A stretch of DNA of 64,000 nt from positions 248,001 to 312,000 of the forward strand of contig NZ_PYVW01000003.1 in assembly GCF_003056355.1 (NCBI RefSeq). The letters are read 5' to 3'. The position numbers and the translations under genes are program-made. The notes beneath the pieces are model-generated. The model searched no databases. It was not told the origin of the DNA and worked only from the letters and a program-made list of their open reading frames with translations. Origin of the DNA: Devosia naphthalenivorans. Its GTDB lineage: Bacteria; Pseudomonadota; Alphaproteobacteria; Rhizobiales; Devosiaceae. Positions 1 through 6,525 of the stretch are shown here, piece after piece (position 1 is the stretch's first letter; the number at the start of each line of letters is the position of its first letter).

Positions 1-1
1 A

Positions 2-184
2 GACGGCACCATTCCCGCCGACGTCGATCCTCATCTCACCATAGCGCTCATGAGCGGCGGAATCCGCCAAGCGCTGATCTATGCCATGAAGCAGGACCCA
101 CGGCCTCACCCGGACGAGCTTACGGAAAACGTTTGGGCCTTCATTGCTGCCGCATTGCGGCTAACGCCGCCACTAGTCGCCTGA
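2..184 (+). CDS. TetR-family regulator, C-terminal fragment (gene starts before the window)
   Basis: An open frame enters from the left edge and stops at 182-184, giving the last 60 residues of a protein. The stretch with [16 protein letters not shown] followed by an alanine-rich final helix resembles the ligand-binding C-terminal domain of TetR-type repressors; the DNA-binding half is outside the window. The stop lies 28 nt before the preferred fabA start, so the two were probably co-transcribed, and the regulator may control fatty-acid or unsaturated-lipid genes. The family call rests on a short C-terminal segment and is moderate. Confidence 0.55.
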   Translation, partial: DGTIPADVDPHLTIALMSGGIRQALIYAMKQDPRPHPDELTENVWAFIAAALRLTPPLVA

Positions 185-212
185 CATGTCCACCCGTCTA
201 TTGGAGTTCTTA

Positions 213-740
213 GTGTACGACCCGCATGAATTTCACACCGCTCAGAGCTCCTACAGTCGGGAAGATCTGCTCAAATCCAGCAGAGGCGGCTATTTCGGAG
301 CAGGTAATGCCCAATTGCCGGCGCCTCCAATGCTCATGATGGATCGCATCACGGAGATCAGTCTCGACGGCGGCGAGTTCGGTAAGGGCCATGTCATCGC
401 AGAACTGGATGTCGTCCCCGACCTTTGGTTCTTCGGATGTCATTTCCCCGGCGATCCAGTGATGCCCGGATGCTTGGGCCTTGATGCCATGTGGCAGATC
501 GTCGGCTTTTGGCTGGGTTGGTCGGGTTCGCCGGGTAAAGGCCGGGCTGCCGGTGTCGGCGAGGTCAAGTTCCGAGGACAAATAACTCCAGAAACGGAGT
601 GCGTACGCTATGAAATCAGCATGCGACAGATCAGGCGTGGTCGTCTGGTCGTCGGCCTTGCGGATGGACGAGTGTTTGCCGACAATACTTGCGTTTATTT
701 GGCCAAGGACATGCGCGTATCGGGGCCACGTTCGGGTTGA
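213..740 (+). CDS. fabA: 3-hydroxydecanoyl-ACP dehydratase FabA, C-terminus replaced at a phage junction
   Basis: This cytosolic hot-dog enzyme dehydrates 3-hydroxyacyl-ACP and isomerises trans-2 to cis-3-decenoyl-ACP, the entry to anaerobic-type unsaturated fatty acid synthesis. The active-site blocks are clear: [12 protein letters not shown] carries His77 and GLDAMWQ carries Asp91, followed by [10 protein letters not shown] chose the GTG at 213 because TTGGAG lies 6 nt upstream and the family's conserved region ([10 protein letters not shown]) begins soon after; an ATG at 186 would add nine unconserved residues. Similarity ends at AKDMRV. The family normally continues with GLF and several more residues, but here six unrelated residues (SGPRSG) precede the stop and phage sequence follows. 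The catalytic core is intact, so it may still work. The usual partner fabB is absent downstream. Confidence 0.85.
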   Translation: MYDPHEFHTAQSSYSREDLLKSSRGGYFGAGNAQLPAPPMLMMDRITEISLDGGEFGKGHVIAELDVVPDLWFFGCHFPGDPVMPGCLGLDAMWQIVGFWLGWSGSPGKGRAAGVGEVKFRGQITPETECVRYEISMRQIRRGRLVVGLADGRVFADNTCVYLAKDMRVSGPRSG

Positions 741-1332
741 GGTGGTTGGTATCGCCGCCTCCATAGCATCGATCATAGCCATGGCCGGTGATGAGATTGC
801 GATGGCTTCCAATTCCTTCCTCATGGTCCATCGCAGTTGGGGCGTTACGGTCGGCAACGAGGCAGATCACGTTGAACAGGCGTCGGTTCTGTCGAAGATC
901 GATAAGGCTCTAGCCGGGACATATGCTACTCGAACCGGCAAAGCTGCCGCTGAAATGCATCGGCTCATGAACGCCGAAACGTGGCTCACGGCACGTGAAG
1001 CAAAGGCCGGTGGCTTCGCAGACGAAGTTCTCGGCGATCTGCCCGTAGCGGCAAAGTTCGACCTAGGCACGTATGCCAAAGCGCCCGAAGCTCTCAGGGC
1101 CCCGGTAGGGCCAATCCAAATCCAGAGTAGGCTCGAATTAGAGCGCCTGCTCCGCGACGGCGGACTGTCCAAGGCGGCCACCAAGAAGGCAGCGATCGGC
1201 GGGTACGACGCGCTTCTCCAGAAAGACACTGAAGACACGGACCCGCTTGCGGTCCTCTCCCTGATCGGGCGGCTGGCGAAGGCTACCGCCGAAATCTCTC
1301 CCTTCGAAAAGGAACTAGAACAATGGATATGA
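722..1332 (+). pseudogene. ClpP-type prohead (capsid maturation) protease, 5'-truncated
   Basis: The frame reads VVGIAASIASIIAMAGDEI and then LMVHRSW, matching the ClpP-fold serine proteases that mature HK97-type capsids. The nucleophile Ser (GIAAS), the His (MVHR) and a late acidic region are present. The N-terminal roughly 80 residues, including the usual NSPGG oxyanion strand, are missing because fabA occupies that place. No start codon with a ribosome site precedes the conserved core. The gene overlaps the capsid start by 10 nt (ATGGATATGA), the normal protease-capsid coupling. I read it as the scar of a deletion that joined a prophage to fabA; a shortened protein from an internal start is possible but should lack activity. 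Confidence 0.75.
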
Positions 1333-2462
1333 ACGCGCTTGCGACTGCCTTCGAGCAGAATCACGCTGCGACCACCGCCGCACTCGCAGACCTGAAGAAA
1401 GAACTCGGGGAGGTCCACGACCTTCGCGACTCTCTCGACCAGATCGAGGCTCGCCTGAACCGCCCCGGCAACGGTGGTGTTGGCAATCGCGTCTCCGGCG
1501 ATCTCAAGGCGGAGTATGCTGCTATCGGCTCTTTCGCCCGCACGGGTGATCTCGACGACATCAAGGCCCTGTCTGTGGCGGATGATCCGGGCGGCGGGTA
1601 TTTCGTACACCCCGCGCTCAGCGACACCATGAGCAAGAAGATTTTCGACAGTTCGCCGCTGCGCAAGCTGGTTCGCGTCGTGCAGATCGGTGATGGTGGC
1701 TCGTTCGAAGAACCAATCGACCATGATGAAGTCGGCGCGGAATGGGTCGGTGAGGAAGAAGCCCGACCGGAAACCAAGGCACCGAAGATCGGGTTGCTTA
1801 CAATTCCACTGATGGAATCCTACTCGCTACAGGTCGTCACTCAGCGCCTGCTGCACGATGCCGGGTTTGACGTTGGTGAGTGGATCGTCTCGAAAATGGT
1901 CGACAAGTTTGGTCGTGCCGATGGTCGTGCATTTACGACCGGCGATGGCCATAAAAAGCCGACCGGATTTCTGTCTTATCCCACCAACGCAGAGGGTGAC
2001 TTCGAGCGTGCATCAGCAACCCTGCAACACGTATGGTCCGGGGGAGCGACGACGATCACCGCCGACGCTGTCAAGGATGTCTACTGGGCGTTGCGCAGCG
2101 ATCATCGGCAGAATGCTACCTGGGTGATGTCGTCAGCGACGGCGAACCGCATCGACCGACTCAAGGATGGGGCCGGCAATTACCTGTGGCGGGCCGGCAT
2201 GACGGCAGGCGCTCCGAACGAGCTTCTGGGCAAGCCAGTGGAATTTTCTGAAGACATGCCAGGAGTGGGCGCAGGCACGCTGCCGATTGCCTTTGCAGAT
2301 TGGCAGCGCGGATACACGGCCATTGAGCGCCCGGGTCTCAAGTTCTTGCGCGATCCGTACTCCAGCAAGCCGCATGTCGTGTTCTACGCCTACCGCCGCG
2401 TTGGCGGGGCCGTATCGAATACGGACGCAATCAAGCTCGTGAAGATCGGCACCGGCGAGTAA
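1323..2462 (+). CDS. HK97-family major capsid protein (orphan copy)
   Basis: This 379-residue protein has the layout of HK97 gp5: a charged, helical N-terminal scaffold-like region (residues 1-60), a region around FVHPALSD, and a C-terminal P-domain with NYLWRAG, LLGKPVEFSEDMP and a final RRVGGAVSNTDAIKLVK. It would form the icosahedral shell of a tailed-phage head. The frame is intact, but its protease partner is broken and no portal, connector or terminase of the same cluster follows; a hairpin and a cold-shock gene come next. A second, different HK97 capsid lies 4 kb to the right. It is probably a remnant of a separate, mostly deleted prophage. Confidence 0.88.
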   Translation: MDMNALATAFEQNHAATTAALADLKKELGEVHDLRDSLDQIEARLNRPGNGGVGNRVSGDLKAEYAAIGSFARTGDLDDIKALSVADDPGGGYFVHPALSDTMSKKIFDSSPLRKLVRVVQIGDGGSFEEPIDHDEVGAEWVGEEEARPETKAPKIGLLTIPLMESYSLQVVTQRLLHDAGFDVGEWIVSKMVDKFGRADGRAFTTGDGHKKPTGFLSYPTNAEGDFERASATLQHVWSGGATTITADAVKDVYWALRSDHRQNATWVMSSATANRIDRLKDGAGNYLWRAGMTAGAPNELLGKPVEFSEDMPGVGAGTLPIAFADWQRGYTAIERPGLKFLRDPYSSKPHVVFYAYRRVGGAVSNTDAIKLVKIGTGE

Positions 2463-2469
2463 CGAGATT

Positions 2470-2501
2470 GGCCGCCCCATCCTGCAATGCGGCGGGCGGC
2501 C
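2470..2501 (+). terminator. Hairpin after the orphan capsid gene
   Basis: GGCCGCCC at 2470-2477 pairs perfectly with GGGCGGCC at 2494-2501, with a 16-nt loop, eight bases after the capsid stop. There is no strong T run behind it, so it may only stall transcription or protect the transcript end. Confidence 0.5.
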
Positions 2502-2574
2502 ATTGGAGGGGCTGGGCTAACCGTGGTGGGCTCGTCCAGCCTCTCGCTATTCAACAGAAGTGAAGGGACAACTC

Positions 2575-2805
2575 ATGCCGATTGGCAAACTAAAGACGTG
2601 GAACGATGAACGGGGCTTCGGTTTCCTCCGGGCCGAAGACGGTAGCTCAGGCGAAGATACGTTCGTCCACATCTCCGCTTTCCGCGCCGCTGATATTTAC
2701 GACCCGCAACTTGGCGACGTATTCGAGTTCGCTGCGCAGCGCTCGCGGGACGACCGGACGCAGGCTGGTGAACTCGTGCGCTTGCACCGCGTCGGCGAGC
2801 AATAG
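2575..2805 (+). CDS. Cold-shock domain protein (CspA-like)
   Basis: This 76-residue single-domain protein carries both RNA-binding motifs of the cold-shock fold: RGFGFL (RNP1-like, near residue 13) and DTFVHIS (RNP2-like, near residue 28). Such proteins bind single-stranded RNA or DNA and melt RNA structure. The ATG at 2575 is preferred because AAGGGA lies 7 nt upstream. The acidic loop EDGSSGED between the motifs is longer than in CspA. It sits between the orphan capsid gene and a small unknown gene, and a bulged GC hairpin follows. Whether it is prophage cargo or a host gene cannot be decided here. Confidence 0.8.
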   Translation: MPIGKLKTWNDERGFGFLRAEDGSSGEDTFVHISAFRAADIYDPQLGDVFEFAAQRSRDDRTQAGELVRLHRVGEQ

Positions 2806-2828
2806 CAAGAACTCCACTCGGCCTTGGC

Positions 2829-2850
2829 GCCCGTCCCCGAAGGGGCGGGC
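2829..2850 (+). terminator. GC hairpin after the cold-shock gene
   Basis: GCCCGTCCCC at 2829-2838 pairs with GGGGCGGGC at 2842-2850 (one bulged T) and is followed by TTTCGTG. It lies 23 nt after the csp stop and fits a weak intrinsic terminator. Confidence 0.6.
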
Positions 2851-2908
2851 TTTCGTGCATGTAGACATGGAAGCCGAATCATGAGCCAACGGGAACTCGG
2901 TCAATTGT

Positions 2909-2960
2909 GACCACGAATGATACCCTGCTTCAGGCGAGCGGGTTTTTCATTTTCGTGGTC
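2909..2960. repeat. Nested inverted repeat enclosing a terminator-like hairpin
   Basis: GACCACGAA (2909-2917) and TTCGTGGTC (2952-2960) are perfect 9-bp arms. Inside them ACCCTGCT and AGCGGGT can form a smaller stem followed by TTTTT, a terminator on the + strand. The arrangement lies just before the ribosome site of the next small gene, so it could be a regulatory leader as well as a terminator. Confidence 0.5.
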
Positions 2961-2994
2961 GCGCATGCCGGCGCTCCACAGGAGTGCCTTTGAC

Positions 2995-3246
2995 ATGAAG
3001 ACTGAAACAGTCCCCACAGCCGCCCATAGCTTTCCCGGTCCCTTCGGCGTCGTCACGTTGATGGAAGACCCGCTAGAAGCGATCTTCGACCTTGCCGAGA
3101 CGTTGCTCAACCTGGACCTGCAAGACACCAATGAATGCCGCGTGGTGCATCGGCTTGCCGGTCTAATCAAGGGACATCACGCGAAAACAGACAAGTTGCG
3201 CTGCGAACTGTTTCGCCTGACGCATCCCAACACCAGCGCGGCGTGA
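2995..3246 (+). CDS. Small protein of unknown function (83 aa)
   Basis: I do not recognise this protein. The ATG at 2995 follows AGGAG by 10 nt. The product is soluble, with an acidic middle (LEAIFDLAETLLNLDLQDTNE) and a basic histidine-containing C-terminal helix (LIKGHHAKTDKLRCELFRL). No membrane segment or known motif is visible. It follows the cold-shock gene and the nested hairpin and may belong to the old prophage remnant. It could be a small regulator, but nothing in the sequence proves it. Confidence 0.5.
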   Translation: MKTETVPTAAHSFPGPFGVVTLMEDPLEAIFDLAETLLNLDLQDTNECRVVHRLAGLIKGHHAKTDKLRCELFRLTHPNTSAA

Positions 3247-3651
3247 ACGAATCTCTCGGCGATAATCATTTAGCGGGCCGGGTGGTGATGCCCGGCCTTG
3301 CGCTATGCCACTACGCCAATAGAGCTTTACCGACCTAGTGACCTAGTGCCCCAGACACCAACCAGACGTCGCCAGCATCTATCGCTAGGGCGCTCTCAGG
3401 CGGACGAAGCTCAACAGTTACTACCGAAGCTGAAAGTGGAAGCAGATAGACCTCATTGGGATGAAGCCGGCCCAAGATGACCGGACGTTATGGTGTCGAG
3501 CAGGAAGGCACCTTGAAGCGCCGGGCTGAACTTGTTGAATCCGTTAAGTATCCATTAACCAACAAATCGTAATAAAAGTTTAGCCAATTGCTTTAACTTG
3601 GCATCAATTCACCGTTGCTATGTTGCAAGCATCAACAACGGGGCTCAGTAA
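3247..3651. other. Gene-free spacer before the Flp pilin gene
   Basis: I see no convincing gene here. A 60-codon open frame at 3298-3480 has no ribosome site and no recognisable motif. The last 100 bases become AT-rich and hold a 6-bp inverted repeat, CCGTTG...CAACGG, close to the pilin start, where a promoter is expected. Confidence 0.4.
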
Positions 3652-3849
3652 ATGAAGAACCTTCTGAAGAACTTCGCAAACGACGAAAGCGGCGCGACCG
3701 CAATCGAATATGGCCTGATCGCTGCCTTGATCGCAGTGGGTATCATTGCTGCAGCGACAGCGCTCGGCGGCAGCTTGGATGGTCTCTTTAGGGGTATCTC
3801 GGGCCAACTTGACGCAGAAGCTACTAAACTTCCGGCACCCAAGACCTAA
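3652..3849 (+). CDS. Flp/Fap-type pilin
   Basis: This 65-residue class IVb prepilin has a short basic leader and a processing site Gly before ATAIEYGLI, with the family's Glu at +5 and Tyr at +6, followed by one hydrophobic helix (LIAALIAVGIIAAATAL). After cleavage by a CpaA-type prepilin peptidase it would polymerise into tight-adherence (Tad) pili. No tad/cpa assembly gene is present in the window, so it is an orphan copy depending on a locus elsewhere, or a relic. A strong terminator follows. It may mark a short stretch of true chromosome between two phage segments. Confidence 0.9.
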   Translation: MKNLLKNFANDESGATAIEYGLIAALIAVGIIAAATALGGSLDGLFRGISGQLDAEATKLPAPKT

Positions 3850-3855
3850 GAAATT

Positions 3856-3917
3856 CCCTGCTACCTTACCAGGCTCGCAGGGATAGCGTAGCAGCCAACG
3901 TCACATTGGACTGCTAC
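3856..3917. repeat. Two hairpins between pilin gene and terminator
   Basis: CCCTGC (3856-3861) pairs with GCAGGG (3877-3882). GTAGCAG plus CCAA (3888-3898) pairs with TTGG and CTGCTAC (ending at 3917) with one bulged A. They lie in the untranslated tail of the pilin gene. Confidence 0.45.
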
Positions 3918-3921
3918 AAGA

Positions 3922-3952
3922 AACCCCACCGTTCGCGGTGGGGTTTTTGTTT
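3922..3952 (+). terminator. Rho-independent terminator after the Flp pilin gene
   Basis: AACCCCACC (3922-3930), a GTTCGC loop and GGTGGGGTT (3937-3945) form a perfect 9-bp stem followed by TTTGTTT. This is a textbook intrinsic terminator. Confidence 0.9.
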
Positions 3953-4026
3953 AGGCCCTCATAAGTTGCTACGGTCTGTTTGAAGCCGCCTAGTGGAGCT
4001 TGTTGAGGCAGTAAATTACCGCTAGC

Positions 4027-4503
4027 TCATTCGCCTTCTCGCTCAATTCGCGCTTCGCGCAAATGGTTGTAGTTATATGCTTCGTGACCCGCAGTGATGG
4101 CTGCAACATGCAGAGCCGCGTCAGCCGTTAGTAACACGCAGCCTTCGGCGGCTAGGGTCAACAAGATGGCGTCAGTCATACCTAGGCTAGTAAACTGCGG
4201 GTGGTTGGAGGCATCCGAGCTACTGCGGTAAAGCTCCGTCGAGCTCCTTGCAATAAGAGCGAGGGAGTTGCTGATTTTTGTTCTGTATGGTTCAGTAATG
4301 CTCAGGGATAGATTTGAAGTCTCTGCTAAGACATGCGGGCAGAATATAAGGCGATCATAGAGCGCCACGAACTCTGTTACTTCATCGAAATCGCGCGGGG
4401 AGTAAGCGCGTAGCTTCTTATGCTGATCAATTAGCTTTCTATCCGCGAGTCCCACCGTCAGCAGAACTGCGAGGTTGGCGTCTAGGAGAAGGTCGTCCAC
4501 CAT
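4027..4503 (-). CDS. PIN-domain ribonuclease-like protein
   Basis: This 158-residue protein has the four acidic positions of a PIN nuclease: Asp8 (LLLDANL), Glu61 (HVLAETSNL), Asp111 (GMTDAILL) and Asp128 (LLTADAALH). PIN proteins cut RNA with metal ions and are often toxins. It overlaps the stop of the upstream small gene by the TGATG pattern, so the pair is translationally coupled with the partner made first, as in toxin-antitoxin operons. It is longer than most VapC toxins (about 130 residues) and its partner is not a VapB-type DNA-binding protein. It lies at the left flank of the prophage-like element, facing away from the structural genes, a common place for defence cargo. Nuclease fold is well supported; toxin or defence role is inference. 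Confidence 0.82.
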   Translation of the reverse strand: MVDDLLLDANLAVLLTVGLADRKLIDQHKKLRAYSPRDFDEVTEFVALYDRLIFCPHVLAETSNLSLSITEPYRTKISNSLALIARSSTELYRSSSDASNHPQFTSLGMTDAILLTLAAEGCVLLTADAALHVAAITAGHEAYNYNHLREARIEREGE

Positions 4504-4781
4504 CAGCCGCCGAAATCTGTCCTTTTCATTGCTCGAACTTCCCCCGTATCGTCCTTAATGAAAAATACCCGGTAGGCGCGCTTCGGTGCGCTCTCACCTG
4601 TTATTGTCGACATCGCATTTCGAACTGAGTTCCACGGGCGAGAAAATCCTATGGTTACTTCCCATTCATTATTGTTTTCGTTGAATTCTATTTCTTCTAG
4701 ACCGATGTTTATAGGCTCTTCGTCCGCCATGATGTCGCGGACATAGTTCTTTGCTGTCGAGATTGCGTCTTTGATTTGCAT
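4503..4781 (-). CDS. Small partner of the PIN nuclease, unknown family (92 aa)
   Basis: I do not recognise a named family. The ATG at 4781 has GGAGG six nt upstream. The N-terminus (QIKDAISTAKNYVRDIM) looks like an amphipathic helix; the rest alternates strands with acidic turns (IEFNENNNEWEVTIGFSRPW, then AYRVFFIKDDTGEV), suggesting an alpha-plus-beta sheet fold. It lacks an obvious ribbon-helix-helix, AbrB or HTH domain, so if it is an antitoxin it is not a VapB/Phd type. It sits directly upstream of and overlaps the PIN gene by four nt. It could be an inhibitor, a targeting subunit or a sensor. Confidence 0.65.
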   Translation of the reverse strand: MQIKDAISTAKNYVRDIMADEEPINIGLEEIEFNENNNEWEVTIGFSRPWNSVRNAMSTITGESAPKRAYRVFFIKDDTGEVRAMKRTDFGG

Positions 4782-4889
4782 GCCAGCCTCCATTGCAGAC
4801 CTCCTTAGCAAAACTGCGGGCCGTAAACAACGCAAGCAAAAATTCGCCGAATAGGGGATTCACATTTTGTTCTCGCTCAGGCATATTGT

Positions 4890-4903
4890 GGTAATATATT
4901 ACC
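4890..4903. promoter_or_regulatory. Perfect palindrome in the divergent PIN/portal intergenic region
   Basis: GGTAATATATTACC is a perfect 14-bp palindrome 13 nt before the portal start codon and about 110 nt upstream of the PIN-partner start. Its GGTAA/TTACC half-sites recur in the inverted repeat at 17203-17229, so it may be an operator of the element's own regulator. The AT-rich core could also hold a -10 box. Confidence 0.5.
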
Positions 4904-4915
4904 GAATGAGCAGAC

Positions 4916-6169
4916 TTGTTCCCCTTTCCCGACTACCTCACCGGCCTCTTCCGCAAAGCCGATCCTGAGCCATCAGCACCGAAGCCGGTGACGCTTACCG
5001 ACCCGCTGGCCTCTTGGCTGTTCGGTGCCGTGCCGACCCACTCCAACGTGTCGGTTACGCCTAAGTCGGCAATGCAGATCCCAGCGGTATCATCGGCAGT
5101 GGAGTTGATCGCGGAAGCGGTGGGCACTTTGCCCGTCAAACTTTTCGTGCGTAATGCCAAGGGCAAGGAAGCCGACCCGGCGCACCCTGCCTTTCGCCTT
5201 GCGCATGATGAAGCCAACGACTGGACCAGCGCTGCCGAGCTGCGCACGCAGCTCACGCGCGATGCGCTGTTGCACGATAAGGGTGGCTTCGCTCTCGCCA
5301 ACCGCACCAGCGATGGCCGAGTCGTCGAGTTCATCCGGGTTGACCCGACGACCGTTGAACCCAAGACCAATGAGTCCACCGGCGAACCCTTCTACATGGT
5401 CCAGCAGGGGCGGAAGGCCGTCCGCTATGAATACCGCGACGTGCTTCACATTCGCGCCTTCGATGATACCGCGCCTATCACCCGTGCCCGCAATGCCATT
5501 GGCCTTGCCATGTCGCTTGAGCAGCACGCCGCCCGCCTTTTTGCACGTGGTGCCCGCCCGTCCGGCATCCTCAAGCATCCCGGAAAGCTTGGCGCTGAGA
5601 CCGCCAAGCGCCTTAAGGAAGGTTGGCAGGCCAGCCAGTCCGGTGACGCCAGCGGTGGCACCGCACTGCTTGAGGACGGCATGGATTTTCAGGCGCTGAC
5701 CTTCAACAGCGTGGACTCTCAGTTCCTTGAGCAGCGCCGCTACCAGACTGAAGAAATTGCCCGCGCCTTCCGGGTGCCACCCACCATGCTTTTCGACCTC
5801 ACACGTGGCACCTGGGCGAATACCGAAGAAATGGGACACCAGTTCCTTACCTATACACTCCGGCCTTGGCTGGACGCATGGGAGTGGGCTTATGCCCGCG
5901 TGCTGCTGTCAGCTGAAGAGCGCACCCAGCGCTTCTTTGAGTTCATTGCCGACGACTTACTCACCGTGAGCCACGGCGCGCAGGCCACCGCGTTCGGCCA
6001 GTATCGCAGCATGGGCGTTTTGACTGCCAATGAAGTTCGCGCCGCCCGCAACCTGCCGCCGCTTCCCGGTGGTGATGAGCTGGGCAGTCCGCACATCAAT
6101 CCCGACCCGGCACTTACGCCGAAGGCCGACAACGACAATCCACCTGATACCGAGAAAGACGCCGCCTGA
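4916..6169 (+). CDS. Phage portal protein (HK97 family)
   Basis: The portal forms the dodecameric ring at the head vertex through which DNA is packaged. The 417-residue protein shows family blocks AVSSAVELIAEAVGTLPVKLF near residue 60, RDVLHIRAF, and the C-terminal QRRYQTEEIARAFRVPPTM, then a proline-rich tail. Length is normal. The frame opens with a TTG at 4916 lacking a strong ribosome site; an ATG at 4906 is in another frame, so the exact start is uncertain. It is the first gene of a rightward run reaching 15027, with the next start overlapping its stop (TGATG). Portal in first place, with the terminases about 6 kb downstream, is unusual. Confidence 0.92.
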   Translation: MFPFPDYLTGLFRKADPEPSAPKPVTLTDPLASWLFGAVPTHSNVSVTPKSAMQIPAVSSAVELIAEAVGTLPVKLFVRNAKGKEADPAHPAFRLAHDEANDWTSAAELRTQLTRDALLHDKGGFALANRTSDGRVVEFIRVDPTTVEPKTNESTGEPFYMVQQGRKAVRYEYRDVLHIRAFDDTAPITRARNAIGLAMSLEQHAARLFARGARPSGILKHPGKLGAETAKRLKEGWQASQSGDASGGTALLEDGMDFQALTFNSVDSQFLEQRRYQTEEIARAFRVPPTMLFDLTRGTWANTEEMGHQFLTYTLRPWLDAWEWAYARVLLSAEERTQRFFEFIADDLLTVSHGAQATAFGQYRSMGVLTANEVRAARNLPPLPGGDELGSPHINPDPALTPKADNDNPPDTEKDAA

Positions 6170-6525
6170 TGCACAAAGCATTCTTTGGCGACCGTGAGCG
6201 GGACTTCTCGCTCACGCCGCACCTGATTCCTGAACTTGAACGCATCACCGGCAAAGGCATTGCGGCCATTGTTGGAGGCGTGCGCCGCGCCAGCTTTGCC
6301 GAGCTGGTCAACACGATCCGGCTGGGTCTCATTGGCGGTGGTGTCCATCCCGAGGAGGCCACCTCCCTTATCAATGCCTATGTGAAGGCGCACCCGCTGG
6401 GCGAGGTGCATCTGCTTGCACTGGACATTCTCAACGACCTCTGGACCGGCCCGACTGACCAGCCCGTCAATGACACCGCTGCCAGCGGCGACCTTGCCGC
6501 TACACTCAACGGTGGTGCCGTCTGA
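6169..6525 (+). CDS. Tail assembly chaperone-like protein (GTA gp10 type)
   Basis: The 118-residue product begins with a short strand pattern (KAFFGDRERDFSLTPHLIPELERITGKGI) and a helix typical of the small tail proteins placed before the tape measure in gene transfer agents and related siphophages, where they chaperone tape-measure assembly. Here it sits between portal and protease, far from the tape measure, which is odd. It overlaps both neighbours by one base (TGATG) and must be co-translated. Family assignment is by pattern and is moderate. Confidence 0.6.
   Translation: MHKAFFGDRERDFSLTPHLIPELERITGKGIAAIVGGVRRASFAELVNTIRLGLIGGGVHPEEATSLINAYVKAHPLGEVHLLALDILNDLWTGPTDQPVNDTAASGDLAATLNGGAV

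Noticed and set aside
3298..3480. 60-codon frame between the small unknown gene and the pilin
   Set aside because: No ribosome site, basic low-complexity composition and no motif.
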